The notes under the pieces are model-generated. The model was not told the DNA's origin. It saw only the letters and a list, made by a program, of their open reading frames with translations, and did not search any database. The translations under genes were made by a program, and so were the position numbers. 27,411 nucleotides of DNA, taken from positions 1 to 27,411 of the forward strand of contig JAZQQM010000065.1 of the NCBI GenBank assembly GCA_045629045.1. The letters are read 5' to 3'. Shown here piece by piece: positions 16,308 through 25,229 of this stretch (positions are counted from its first letter, which is position 1; every line of letters begins with the position of its first letter). The stretch is from JAILLW01 sp045629045. Its GTDB lineage: Bacteria; Bacillota; Clostridia; Lachnospirales; Lachnospiraceae.

Positions 16308-17417
16308 TTAGAACAAATCGGCACAATAATCTTCAATCATATCAAGGTTAATATCCGAGTGCTCTATTTCCCTGGCAAATCTATATGCTATATTCATATA
16401 TCCCTGCATATCGGCTGTTAATTTACCCATATGCACTTCACATACGAATAAGTAGTCTATCATTACCGTGCACCATAAACACATCGCTGTCTTTGCATGA
16501 ATTGCATCATCATAAACAGCCCCCAGATAATAAATATATATGAAATATGTAAGAAGATTCTCTAGAATAATCTCCCGTTCATAGGGCTTAATCCCGTCAC
16601 CTACACAGTCAAAGGCCAGTTTAAGTTCTTCCTTCGTAAGCTTATTGAACTTAGCAAGGTCATCCAAAACCTCAGACCAGGCCACCCTAAGATGCTCAAA
16701 CTTCCACAGTACATCCGAATGTTCCTTAACATACAGGTACTTATCAAATAATTCTCCCGGAGAATCGGGATCTATCACAGATGGTATATCTTTGTACGCA
16801 GCCAGCATATCTTCAATATCACATATGTCATTATCATCCACCATGGACTGCATCTTATGGGACAAAGACAGAATTACATCCATTCTCTCATTAATCCCAA
16901 AGTCTCTGTTATGAAGCACTGAATAAATTAAGTCTCGGCTGTCTTCAAGGGCTGTATATAATAAGTAATCAAAGTCATCAAAGTCATCATAAAGCGGCTC
17001 TTCTTCATCGTTTTCTTCAACTACAAAGGATGCAGGCTCTGTAGCCGTAATGGTGGTCATACAGGCTTCCGGACATGATATGGTCATGGACCACTCTCTT
17101 ACTCCGTCATATTCTTCCACATGACGTGGAAACATATGGCATGTATCGCACAATGATTCTTCGCCATGATTAAGAACCAAATGGCATAAACCCTCTTCCG
17201 TCAGCATGGTACAACGCATTTCCTTAGTAATTCTGAAGCAGGACTTGTCGAAATCAACGCACTTGTTAATCCTTTCCTTTAACGGGCCTTCATACTCGGC
17301 ATAATACTTCAACGTATCTTCATCAATATCGATTTCCCACCCCTGACAGCACGTGTCCGGACACTTATCGGCTATACAATTAAAATCATCATAAAAGCTT
17401 TGTTTAACAATTCTCAT
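16308..17417 (-). CDS. fliB: FliB-family protein (flagellin lysine N-methylase-like)
   Basis: The cysteine pattern is that of FliB: FNCIADKCPDTCCQGWEIDI near the start, then CTMLTEEGLCHLVLNHG, SLCDTCHMFPRH and ISCPEAC. FliB methylates lysines of flagellin in Salmonella, and the Cys cluster probably holds an iron-sulfur cluster. The rest is helical and less conserved. Many clostridia have FliB homologues without local flagellar genes, and none is seen here, so the substrate may be another protein. The frame opens at 17438, but neither that ATG nor the one at 17417 has a good RBS. The ATG at 17417 (MRIVKQSFYDDF) places the conserved N terminus at the usual distance and is preferred. Confidence 0.8.
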   Translation of the reverse strand: MRIVKQSFYDDFNCIADKCPDTCCQGWEIDIDEDTLKYYAEYEGPLKERINKCVDFDKSCFRITKEMRCTMLTEEGLCHLVLNHGEESLCDTCHMFPRHVEEYDGVREWSMTISCPEACMTTITATEPASFVVEENDEEEPLYDDFDDFDYLLYTALEDSRDLIYSVLHNRDFGINERMDVILSLSHKMQSMVDDNDICDIEDMLAAYKDIPSVIDPDSPGELFDKYLYVKEHSDVLWKFEHLRVAWSEVLDDLAKFNKLTKEELKLAFDCVGDGIKPYEREIILENLLTYFIYIYYLGAVYDDAIHAKTAMCLWCTVMIDYLFVCEVHMGKLTADMQGYMNIAYRFAREIEHSDINLDMIEDYCADLF

Positions 17418-17561
17418 GCCGAGTATTCTATCACACATAACCCTTTAAGTAAATTTAGCAAAAAATGTTTTTATTCCCGCAATAAATAAAGAGTATATTC
17501 CCATGTACAAAAATATAATTATTCCTAACAGTAAAACGATTTATATCGGAGGTAAATATAT

Positions 17562-20384
17562 ATGATAAGAATTGCTCAAACCAAGAACGGTACCGTCAAA
17601 GGTATTGCTTCTGCAGACCCGAGAGTTACGGCGTTCAAAGGTATACCCTTTGCAGCACCTCCCGTGGGTGATTTAAGATGGGCAGCTCCACAGCCTGCCG
17701 CAGATTGGGAAGGCATCAGACAATGTTATGAATTCGCACCTATTTCGGTTCAGGACAGACCCGGTGTGGGAACAGATATATACTGCCGCGAGTGGCATGT
17801 AGATCCCGATATTCCCATGGATGAAGACTGCCTCTATTTAAATGTATGGACAGGTGCCGATTCAACCGATGAGAAACTTCCTGTTCTTGTATGGTTCTTC
17901 GGCGGTGCATTCCAGTGGGGATATACAGCCGAAATGGAATTTGACGGCGAACATATTGCACGGCGCGGCGTTGTTGTTGTAACAGTTAACTATCGTCTCG
18001 GTGCTCTCGGTTTCCTGGCACATCCCGAACTTACCAAAGAAGCTCCCGATGCACCTTCGAACTTCGGAAGTCTCGACCAGCAGGCCGGTCTTAAATGGGT
18101 ACGTGAAAATATAGCTGCATTTGGCGGCGATCCCGATAACATTACAATTGCAGGTCAGTCAGCCGGCGGTGCTTCTACCCTTTCTCAGTTAACCTGTGAA
18201 GATAATTACGGTGACATCAAAAACGCCGTTATTATGAGCGGATTAATTCGTAATCCCTTCTTTGAAGACCTGCTGATTGTTCCTCAGAAACTTACAACTG
18301 TAGAAAAATGGGGTGAGGAATTCTTCGAATTCTTAGGGGTTAAAACACTGGCCGAAGCTCGTAAGCTTGATGCTATGTACATAAGAGACAAGTATGTCGA
18401 ATTTGCGGCAAATCATCCGCGATTTGCCATCTGCATCGACGGAAATTTCGTCAAAGAAGACCCCTATCAGCGTTTCCTTGACGGTAAATATGCCGATGCC
18501 AATGTTATGTGCGGTAATACTGTAGACGAATTCTTCGGCAAAGTTCCCGACGACTACCATGACAAACAATTCACAGGCTGTGAATTCAGCGTTATCGAAC
18601 CGGCAATTAAAGCCGCATTTAACCGTAATTCTTCAAAGCCTTCCAAGAAGAACCTGTATTATTACAGATTTATGCCGGATATCCCCGGCGAAGATAATCC
18701 CGGATGCTTCCATTCCGTTGATTTATGGTTCTTCTTCGATAACGTAAGCAAATGTACACGTCCTTATAAGGGACGTCACTTCGAGCTTGCCGAATATATG
18801 TGTAATTACTTTACCAATTTCATTAAAACAGGCGATCCTAACGGGGCAGACCGCGGCGGTTACGCTATGCCCTATTGGGAGAATTATACAATCGATAATA
18901 AGGCCGAAATGAATTTCACCAAGGACGGCCCTTTATCAAGCATCGATAAGTCGGAGCTTATTGCTTCAATTGCCGACCATATCGGCTATAAGAAGCAGGG
19001 CTACAATCCTTATCTTCCATCCTGGGAATACATTCCCGACGGTGAGCCTTATGTCTTTGGCGACCGTGTATATATTTACGGTTCACATGATACTTTTGCA
19101 GGTGCAACTTTCTGCCTGGGCGATTACGTCTGCTGGTCCGCTCCTGTTGACGACCTTGCCTCCTGGCGCTATGAAGGCGTAATTTATAAGGCTACGGACG
19201 ATCCGCTTAATCCGGACCGCAGAATGTGCTTATATGCGCCTGATGTTACCGTAGGTCCCGACGGCAGATACTATCTTTATTATGTACTTGATAAGGTTTC
19301 TATTGTATCGGTAGCGGTTTGTGACACCCCTGCCGGAAAATACAAATACCTCGGCAACGTTAAGTATCCCGACGGCACACTATACGGCAATAAAGAAGGC
19401 GACGAGCCTCAGTTCGACCCCGGCGTATTAACCGAGGGCGATTATACTCACCTTTACACAGGATTCTGTGGACAGGGCGATAAATCCCGCCACGGTTCTA
19501 TGTATGTTAAGTTGGGCAAAGATATGCTTACCATCGTAGACGGTCCAAGATTCATCGCTCCGGGCAAACAATATTCCGACAACACCGATTTTGTTAATCA
19601 TGCCTTCTTTGAAGCTCCTTCCATAAGAAAGCACGGTGATACATATTACTTCGTCTACTCTTCCGAGGTAATGCACGAACTTTGCTATGCTACCTCCAAG
19701 TATCCCGATAGGGACTTTAAGTACGGCGGCGTTATTGTAAGTAACACCGATATAGGTATCGATACCTACAAAGATATAGATACTCCCGCAGCATACGGTG
19801 CCAACAACCACGGAAGTATCGTTGAAATTAACGGCGACTGGTATATCTTCTATCACAGACACACCAACGGCAACTGGTACTGCCGCCAGGGCTGTGTCGA
19901 AAAGATATCATTTAATCCGGACGGCAGCATTCCGCAGGTGGAAATGACTTCCTGCGGTTCAAATAACGGACCTTTGAATGATACAAGCGAGTATCCGGCA
20001 TATATTGTCTGCAATATGTTCAGCGACAAAAAGGAAACCTATGTGGGTGCCGCTCAGCCTATGGTATCCCAAATGGGTGCCGACGGTGATAAATGCAAAG
20101 CTTATATCACCAACATTTCGGAGGGCTATACCTTTGGATTTAAATACTTTGACTGCCATGATGTTAAAGGTATGTATATCCTTTCTCAAGGCTACGGTGA
20201 CGGATACTTCGAAGTTCGTACCAATCCCACCGGAAAAGTACTTGGAACAATCAAAGTTGAATTTACCAACGTCTTTACCCGTTTTGAAAGCAACTTTACC
20301 GTTCCGGACGGCGTAAATGCCATTTATCTTACATATCAAAAGGGCGGTAACATAAGGTTACAGTCTTTTGGATTTATACACTAA
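17562..20384 (+). CDS. Bifunctional type-B carboxylesterase / GH43 glycosidase with C-terminal CBM-like domain
   Basis: Residues 1-475 are a type-B carboxylesterase with nucleophile Ser200 (AGQSAGGAS), acid Glu323 (NTVDEFFG) and His384 (CFHSVDLWFFF), plus an oxyanion segment FFGGAF. Residues 480-800 are a GH43 five-blade domain with base Asp493 (YIPDGEPYV), Asp561 (LYAPDVTVG), acid Glu684 (FFEAPSIRK) and the metal-binding His750 (NNHGSIVE). Residues from about 810 form a beta-sandwich resembling CBM6. The enzyme should trim arabino- or xylo-oligosaccharides and remove acyl groups (acetyl or feruloyl) in one protein. There is no signal peptide, so it acts in the cytoplasm on imported oligosaccharides. 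A TCGGAGG site precedes the ATG. No transporter or sugar regulator is adjacent. Confidence 0.9.
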   Translation: MIRIAQTKNGTVKGIASADPRVTAFKGIPFAAPPVGDLRWAAPQPAADWEGIRQCYEFAPISVQDRPGVGTDIYCREWHVDPDIPMDEDCLYLNVWTGADSTDEKLPVLVWFFGGAFQWGYTAEMEFDGEHIARRGVVVVTVNYRLGALGFLAHPELTKEAPDAPSNFGSLDQQAGLKWVRENIAAFGGDPDNITIAGQSAGGASTLSQLTCEDNYGDIKNAVIMSGLIRNPFFEDLLIVPQKLTTVEKWGEEFFEFLGVKTLAEARKLDAMYIRDKYVEFAANHPRFAICIDGNFVKEDPYQRFLDGKYADANVMCGNTVDEFFGKVPDDYHDKQFTGCEFSVIEPAIKAAFNRNSSKPSKKNLYYYRFMPDIPGEDNPGCFHSVDLWFFFDNVSKCTRPYKGRHFELAEYMCNYFTNFIKTGDPNGADRGGYAMPYWENYTIDNKAEMNFTKDGPLSSIDKSELIASIADHIGYKKQGYNPYLPSWEYIPDGEPYVFGDRVYIYGSHDTFAGATFCLGDYVCWSAPVDDLASWRYEGVIYKATDDPLNPDRRMCLYAPDVTVGPDGRYYLYYVLDKVSIVSVAVCDTPAGKYKYLGNVKYPDGTLYGNKEGDEPQFDPGVLTEGDYTHLYTGFCGQGDKSRHGSMYVKLGKDMLTIVDGPRFIAPGKQYSDNTDFVNHAFFEAPSIRKHGDTYYFVYSSEVMHELCYATSKYPDRDFKYGGVIVSNTDIGIDTYKDIDTPAAYGANNHGSIVEINGDWYIFYHRHTNGNWYCRQGCVEKISFNPDGSIPQVEMTSCGSNNGPLNDTSEYPAYIVCNMFSDKKETYVGAAQPMVSQMGADGDKCKAYITNISEGYTFGFKYFDCHDVKGMYILSQGYGDGYFEVRTNPTGKVLGTIKVEFTNVFTRFESNFTVPDGVNAIYLTYQKGGNIRLQSFGFIH

Positions 20385-20466
20385 ATTTTATTGCAAAACG
20401 CTGTCTTTATCATTAAAATATATAGGTATGAATTTTTTTTAAAGATAAAGAAATATGAGGTGGATT

Positions 20467-22203
20467 ATGGCTGAAGAAATCGTAAGTAAGCTAAATGATG
20501 AAACTGCTCCCAGCAGCAATTTTATCTATGATTTTATCAAAAAGGATATCGCCGAAGGCGGTCAGTATGAAGGTCAGACAGTTCATACCAGATTCCCGCC
20601 CGAACCTAACGGATATCTGCATATAGGACACTGTAAAGCGCTTTGCATTGACTTTGGAATGGCTGAGCGTTTCGGCGGCATTTGTAACCTTAGAATGGAT
20701 GACACCAATCCTGCCAAGGAAGATACCGAATATGTTGATGCAATCAAGCAGGATATTCATTGGCTCGGCTTTGACTGGGGCGACAGATTCTTCTACGGTT
20801 CCGATTATTTCGAGAAAGACTACGAATATGCTGTCGAGCTTATTAAAAAAGGCCTGGCATATGTTTGTGAATTAACTCCCGAAGAGTTTAAAGCTAACAG
20901 AGGTGATATAGGTACACCTGCTACTTCTCCTTACAGGGACAGACCTATTGCGGAGAATCTTGCTTTATTCGAAAAAATGAAAAACGGTGAAGTTGAAGAA
21001 GGAAAAATGACCTTAAGAGCCAAGATTGACCTATCTTCAGGTAACTTCAACATGCGTGATCCCGTTATCTATAGAATAAGATTTATTAACCACCATCGTC
21101 AGGGTACAAAGTGGTGTATTTTCCCTATGTATGATTTCGCTCATCCTATTCAGGATGCTCTTGAGGGAATTACCCATTCGCTTTGTTCTCTTGAATACGA
21201 AGATCACAGACCTTTATATGACTGGGTTGTTAATAATGTTTCAATACCTTACCATAAGCCTCGTCAGATTGAGTTCGCACGTCTTGGTATCGATCATACG
21301 GTTATGAGTAAGCGTAAACTTCGTCAGCTCGTCGAGGAAAATTATGTTTCAGGCTGGGATGATCCCAGAATGCCTACACTTTGCGGATTAAGAAGACGAG
21401 GTTACACTGCAGCTTCAATCAGAAATTTCTGTGACACAATCGGTGTTGCCAAGAATACTTCAATTATTGAATTTGCAGAGCTTGAGCGTTGCTTAAGAGA
21501 TGACCTTAACCAGTCGGCCGAGCGTACAATGGCAGTGCTTAATCCCGTTAAATTAACGGTTACCAACTATCCCGAAGGTCAAAGCGAAACCATCGTAATG
21601 GAAAACAACCCTCTTGACCCTTCGGCAGGTACCCATACAATAACTTTCTCACGTAATCTTTGGATGGATGCCGAGGACTTCCTGGAAGAGCCCATTCCCA
21701 AGTACAAGAGAATGTATCCCGGTAATGAAGTAAGACTTAAGGGCGCATACCTTGCAACATGTACAGGATGCGTTAAGGACGAAAACGGAAACGTAATCGA
21801 AGTATTGTGTGAATATGACCCTGATTCAAAGGGCGGTGACCCTGCTGACGGACGTAAAGTCAAAGGTGCTACTCTTCACTGGGTTGATTCCAATAACTGT
21901 GTAGATGCGGAAGTCAGATTGTATGATAACCTCTTTGCCGATGTTCAGCCCGACGGACCCGATAAGAACTTCCTTGAATGCTTAAATCCCGATTCACTGA
22001 CAGTTCTTAAGAATTGTAAAGTCGAAAAGAGCATGGTGGAAGTTGCCAAGGCATTTGATGCACAGGAAAATAAGACAGGAATTAATGCTCCTACCTTCCA
22101 GTTCATGCGTGTCGGCTTCTTCTGTCTTGATAATCGTGATTCTTCTGCCGACCATATGGTATTTAACAGAAGTGTTTCACTTAAGGACGGCTTCAAAAAA
22201 TAG
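20467..22203 (+). CDS. glnS: Glutaminyl-tRNA synthetase
   Basis: Charges tRNA-Gln with glutamine. The class Ic motifs are clear: RFPPEPNGYLHIGHCKA (HIGH) and the KMSKS-equivalent VMSKRKL, with GTKWCIFPMYDFAHPIQDA between them. A C-terminal pair of anticodon-binding beta barrels follows (TITFSRNLWMDAEDF through MVFNRSV). The 578-aa length is normal for a bacterial GlnRS. The ATG at 20467 is preferred over that at 20455, because AGGTGG lies just upstream of it within the longer frame. Many Firmicutes lack GlnRS and use the amidotransferase route, so its presence is a lineage marker for this clade. It lies 82 bp after the esterase-GH43 gene and ends at a strong terminator. Confidence 0.95.
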   Translation: MAEEIVSKLNDETAPSSNFIYDFIKKDIAEGGQYEGQTVHTRFPPEPNGYLHIGHCKALCIDFGMAERFGGICNLRMDDTNPAKEDTEYVDAIKQDIHWLGFDWGDRFFYGSDYFEKDYEYAVELIKKGLAYVCELTPEEFKANRGDIGTPATSPYRDRPIAENLALFEKMKNGEVEEGKMTLRAKIDLSSGNFNMRDPVIYRIRFINHHRQGTKWCIFPMYDFAHPIQDALEGITHSLCSLEYEDHRPLYDWVVNNVSIPYHKPRQIEFARLGIDHTVMSKRKLRQLVEENYVSGWDDPRMPTLCGLRRRGYTAASIRNFCDTIGVAKNTSIIEFAELERCLRDDLNQSAERTMAVLNPVKLTVTNYPEGQSETIVMENNPLDPSAGTHTITFSRNLWMDAEDFLEEPIPKYKRMYPGNEVRLKGAYLATCTGCVKDENGNVIEVLCEYDPDSKGGDPADGRKVKGATLHWVDSNNCVDAEVRLYDNLFADVQPDGPDKNFLECLNPDSLTVLKNCKVEKSMVEVAKAFDAQENKTGINAPTFQFMRVGFFCLDNRDSSADHMVFNRSVSLKDGFKK

Positions 22204-22245
22204 ACATCCTTATAAACGGAATCACATTATTAAATAATAAAAATA

Positions 22246-22271
22246 AAGCTCGGGTGAATTCACCCGAGCTT
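22246..22271 (+). terminator. glnS terminator
   Basis: A perfect palindrome, AAGCTCGGGTG, AATT and its complement, is extended by AATAAA/TTTATT pairing with a small bulge and followed by TCTTTATTG. It marks the end of the host genes; the prophage genes begin about 150 bp further on the other strand. Confidence 0.8.
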
Positions 22272-22422
22272 CTTTATTGTCTTAAACCTTTCAGTCGGTT
22301 ACTATACAATACCCTGAGCTGTCATAGCAAAAGCACAATGTACCGCGCCATATCTGCGGTTGCGCAACTTTTTGTCTCTCACGAGTATACAGTGATTGTC
22401 TGACAATTTATCTCACTGTCCT

Positions 22423-22551
22423 CTATAACCCCCGATGATTGTCGAAGTATTTACCCATAGAGTATATCGCGAAGATTCCTACCATTGCAAGCCCTATCAT
22501 TGTGATGAGCAGTCCTGCGATTATGATTAACAAAATGATTAAGACTTTCAT
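22423..22551 (-). CDS. Small single-pass membrane protein (42 aa) at the end of the lysis module
   Basis: GAGGAGG is correctly spaced before the ATG at 22551. The ORF encodes MKVLIILLIIIAGLLITMIG, continues with a hydrophobic AMVGIFAIY stretch and ends KYFDNHRGL. It is nearly all membrane helix with a short polar tail. It lies 13 bp after the endolysin gene. It could be a small accessory holin, antiholin or spanin-like regulator; no family is recognised. Confidence 0.6.
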   Translation of the reverse strand: MKVLIILLIIIAGLLITMIGLAMVGIFAIYSMGKYFDNHRGL

Positions 22552-22564
22552 ATGGCTTCCTCCT

Positions 22565-23896
22565 CTACTTGATATACACTTTACCGTCTGCACTCCAAGC
22601 GCATACCCATCCGGAAGGAACTTTCATCCATATACTTCCATCTGAGAGCGTCTGTGTACTCTGACATGTGACAGCTGTTCCTGTCTTCAGAACTCCGCTT
22701 CCGTCCTTCTGCATAACTCCGTGCTTCTTTCCGTCCGGTGTCAGCTGTGAGAACTGCTTCTTGTTTCCGTTTGCCGCATCTCTTACGAACATGTTGGCCT
22801 GAAGCGTGTAGACCTTTCCGACAACATACACCGAGTCGCTCTCGTTTGCTCTCGGTCCTTCGTTCTGCATGTGACAGCTGTGGAGCCAATAATATTCAAA
22901 AGCATATTCTGCTCTCTTTGCTTTGACTGACACGCTCTGATCTGCAGGTTTCTCGAACTGAGTGAGAACGATGTCTGAAGCTTCCTGGATGCTCTTTGCG
23001 TTCTTCAGAACTTTGAGCACTCCCTTGTATGATGTGCTGAGTTCTTTGTATAAGAATTCAAGCTGCATCTGAAGGTTTCCGATAGATGCTCCGACCGAAT
23101 CTGCGTATTCCTTCAACGCTTTCTTCCTCGTGTGATACGTCCACTGAGCAAGTCCGTATCCGGCTGAATCCTTTGCGAAGTTCGTATACAATCCCGTATC
23201 TACACACTGGGTATATTCCTCATCCAATAGGTCGAGCTTCTTCTCGTATGAGTTCTGAAGGTTGGTCGGCTTGAATGCTGACTCTGCTCTCAGGTTGCCC
23301 ATGAGACCAGCTGCTCCGTATTCGTTGAGTCCTTTATCGAGAAGGAAGTTCCAAACGATAGCAGTGTCTACGATTCCCTTAGTCATCGGAGCAAGTTCTT
23401 TCTTCTCTTCTACGAACTTCGGTGTCACGAAGCCTCTGATGTACTTGCCGTTGATTTTGAGCTTTCTTTCCTTGCACTGCTTTGAGTAATTGCCTTCCAT
23501 GACGTAGATATATCCTCCGCTCACTTCTCTGACTATTCCGACATGGTTCGGAGTTCCTTTGCAGTCTCCTGCTCCATTATCTTCCCAGTCATAGATCAGC
23601 GCATCCGCCGGTCTAGGAACGAAGCTGTCATCCTCAACCCACACTCCCAGCTGTTTCGCTTTCTCTATCATTCGAGTACACGAACACTCTGACGGGAATA
23701 TGCTATCGAGTCCAGCTTCATGGAATGCGGCCGAAACTGTTGCGGCGCACCACGCATCTGTGTATGTTACCTTGTAGCCGGCCGGAAGTGGTCTGATTTC
23801 ATTGTACGCATCAACAATGTGCTTGTGTGTAGCGTCGCCCTGCTTGGCTCCCATCCATGACTTCATGATTGAGAGCACTCTTTCTCTATCTGTCAT
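22565..23896 (-). CDS. Phage endolysin: CHAP + tail-lysozyme-like domain + SH3-like tail
   Basis: Residues 1-150 resemble a CHAP amidase/peptidase with catalytic Cys (DAWCAATVSAAFHEAG) and His (PNHVGIVREV). Residues 185-330 look like a phage tail lysozyme domain (LMGNLRAESAFKPTNLQNSY, DSAGYGLAQWTY), which would cleave the glycan strands. The last 75 residues form an SH3-like beta domain (VGKVYTLQANMFVRD, WMKVPSGWVCAWS), likely wall binding. One protein would thus attack both peptides and sugars of peptidoglycan. The frame opens at 23932, but the ATG at 23896 follows a GGGGGAA site and is the real start. It begins just after the holin stop codon. There is no signal peptide, so release depends on a holin. 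Confidence 0.88.
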   Translation of the reverse strand: MTDRERVLSIMKSWMGAKQGDATHKHIVDAYNEIRPLPAGYKVTYTDAWCAATVSAAFHEAGLDSIFPSECSCTRMIEKAKQLGVWVEDDSFVPRPADALIYDWEDNGAGDCKGTPNHVGIVREVSGGYIYVMEGNYSKQCKERKLKINGKYIRGFVTPKFVEEKKELAPMTKGIVDTAIVWNFLLDKGLNEYGAAGLMGNLRAESAFKPTNLQNSYEKKLDLLDEEYTQCVDTGLYTNFAKDSAGYGLAQWTYHTRKKALKEYADSVGASIGNLQMQLEFLYKELSTSYKGVLKVLKNAKSIQEASDIVLTQFEKPADQSVSVKAKRAEYAFEYYWLHSCHMQNEGPRANESDSVYVVGKVYTLQANMFVRDAANGNKKQFSQLTPDGKKHGVMQKDGSGVLKTGTAVTCQSTQTLSDGSIWMKVPSGWVCAWSADGKVYIK

Positions 23897-23898
23897 CA

Positions 23899-24237
23899 CT
23901 ATTCCCCCTTCTTGAACATCTCTTTCATCCATGAGTATATATACGAGAATATCTTGTCATATCCGTTCATCGCGATGCAGGCTGTTAGGAATCCTAACAT
24001 TACAAAGCCAAGCCACCCGTACCACATTACATGGACCGCTTTAATCTGCACATACACGATGCAACATATAACCGTTGCGATAATTGATATGATGGCCACA
24101 ACCATGTTGATGGCTTTTGTGCTAATCGTGAAGAGCTTCTTCAAGAAAAACTCTGTGAATAAGCTCACGCACATGGCCAATATTCCGCTAATCAGTAGAA
24201 GCGTTGTAATAACGCTTATAATTTCCTCGTAGTTCAT
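23899..24237 (-). CDS. Probable phage holin (112 aa)
   Basis: Three membrane helices (ISVITTLLLISGILAMCVSL, INMVVAIISIIATVICCIVYV, WLGFVMLGFLTACIAM) and a short basic cytoplasmic tail (WMKEMFKKGE). Directly upstream of the endolysin gene, so it probably forms the lethal hole in the membrane. Its ATG overlaps the stop of the preceding gene (ATGA). The family is not recognised exactly. Confidence 0.7.
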   Translation of the reverse strand: MNYEEIISVITTLLLISGILAMCVSLFTEFFLKKLFTISTKAINMVVAIISIIATVICCIVYVQIKAVHVMWYGWLGFVMLGFLTACIAMNGYDKIFSYIYSWMKEMFKKGE

Positions 24238-24524
24238 CCTTGTGTATCCTCCTCGTCAAAAAATTCGATTCCTCCGTCCATTGCTTTCTCTTGCAATCTG
24301 ACTTTTTCCTGTTCTTTTGTGTCTTTGAATCCCCGGACGAAATATCCAAGAGCAACAGCAACTATCTCCGTGATCCATGCGATACCCATCTCAACGCATG
24401 GCTCCTTGTCAAACATAGACAGGAAAAAGGGAGCCATCCCGTTGATGACTCCCACAATCAAAAGATTCCTTGTGATGCTTTTCGTCCATGTGATTCCGAA
24501 CCTCTTAATCTTCTGCTTCTTCAT
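24234..24524 (-). CDS. Small phage membrane protein, holin-like (96 aa)
   Basis: Two hydrophobic segments (NLLIVGVINGMAPFFLSMF and ITEIVAVALGYFVRGF) lie between a very basic N terminus and an acidic C terminus (GGIEFFDEEDTQG). The ATG at 24524 has AGGAG eight bases upstream and is preferred over the GTG at 24527. Its place beside the holin and endolysin suggests a second lysis membrane protein, such as a holin partner or antiholin. Confidence 0.6.
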   Translation of the reverse strand: MKKQKIKRFGITWTKSITRNLLIVGVINGMAPFFLSMFDKEPCVEMGIAWITEIVAVALGYFVRGFKDTKEQEKVRLQEKAMDGGIEFFDEEDTQG

Positions 24525-24536
24525 CACATTTTCTCC

Positions 24537-24839
24537 TTATAGCGAATTGATAAGCGTAGTCACTAATGCCGTCACAATCAAAGTGATTGTTCCTGTAATG
24601 ACCGCCAACTTGATGCTGTTCCAATCTCTGCCCGGTTTCTGCTCCAATGTCTCAACCTTTTCAGTGAGGTTGTCTACCTTCTCCCCTGTGGTCTTTGACT
24701 CCTGAGCTAACAGCTGAACGGATGTGGCCATGTTTCGAATCTCATCAATGACTTTTTCCGCTCCGTCCATCCTGTGCTCAAGTGAGCCTATTCTGTGCTT
24801 ATGATCGGAGAGCTTCTCTGCGAGTTCGACTTCGTTCAT
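24537..24839 (-). CDS. Coiled-coil protein with C-terminal anchor, XhlA/hemolysin-like
   Basis: Residues 1-68 form an amphipathic coiled coil (HKHRIGSLEHRMDGAEKVID, EKVDNLTEKVETLEQ). The last 25 residues are one hydrophobic helix (LAVITGTITLIVTALVTTLI). This plan matches the XhlA-like proteins that sit beside holins in Firmicute phages. The ATG overlaps the preceding stop (TGATG) after AGGAGGAG. A membrane-associated role in lysis is likely. Confidence 0.7.
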   Translation of the reverse strand: MNEVELAEKLSDHKHRIGSLEHRMDGAEKVIDEIRNMATSVQLLAQESKTTGEKVDNLTEKVETLEQKPGRDWNSIKLAVITGTITLIVTALVTTLINSL

Positions 24840-25030
24840 CAGCTTCTCCTCCTCATCTTAATCTCGGCAATGTCCAGTGCATCATCGCATTCCTTTTGTC
24901 GCTGTTTGATATCACAAAGAACTTCATCAGCAATCCCTGCCTGCTCAAGTTCCATTGTCATCTCAAAGATAAGTGCTGACATCTTTGAAGTTACGTCGCA
25001 AAGAATGTCGATGATTTCAAGCTGTCCCAT
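24839..25030 (-). CDS. Small helical phage protein (63 aa)
   Basis: An all-helical, mostly acidic protein (LCDVTSKMSALIFEMTMELE, then CDIKQRQKECDDALDIAEIK) ending in RRRS. Its AAGGAG site overlaps the XkdX-like stop, and its own stop overlaps the next start, so it is part of a tightly coupled late operon. The function is unknown. Confidence 0.6.
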   Translation of the reverse strand: MGQLEIIDILCDVTSKMSALIFEMTMELEQAGIADEVLCDIKQRQKECDDALDIAEIKMRRRS

Positions 25031-25040
25031 TTCCGGCTCC

Positions 25041-25217
25041 TTAGTAGTCGATTCCGGTGATCTCTTTGAACTCTTCAGGAGTTATTCCGCGACCAGCCTT
25101 CTTCAACTCAATCTGTACCCATCCTCTCAATGTCTCGATAGTGATATAGTTCTTCTGCCACTTTCTCTGCAACTCCTCAAATCTTGCCGAGTGCTGCTTC
25201 TCTGTTGTTTTTGCCAT
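25041..25217 (-). CDS. XkdX-like phage tail-end protein (58 aa)
   Basis: Starts MAKTTEKQHSARFEELQRKW and contains WQKNYITIETLRGWV. It ends in ITPEEFKEITGIDY, the hallmark of the XkdX family found just before lysis genes in PBSX-like phages. The exact role of the family is not known. AAGGAGG precedes the ATG at 25217. Confidence 0.85.
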   Translation of the reverse strand: MAKTTEKQHSARFEELQRKWQKNYITIETLRGWVQIELKKAGRGITPEEFKEITGIDY

Positions 25218-25229
25218 GATACATCCTCC

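Noticed and set aside
22360..22420. tRNA or small stable RNA between glnS and the phage genes
   Set aside because: Short inverted repeats occur here, but no cloverleaf or known RNA motif could be built.
24240..24705. Plus-strand ORFs opposite the phage membrane-protein genes
   Set aside because: They lack ribosome binding sites and family features, while the minus-strand genes are tightly coupled with strong sites.
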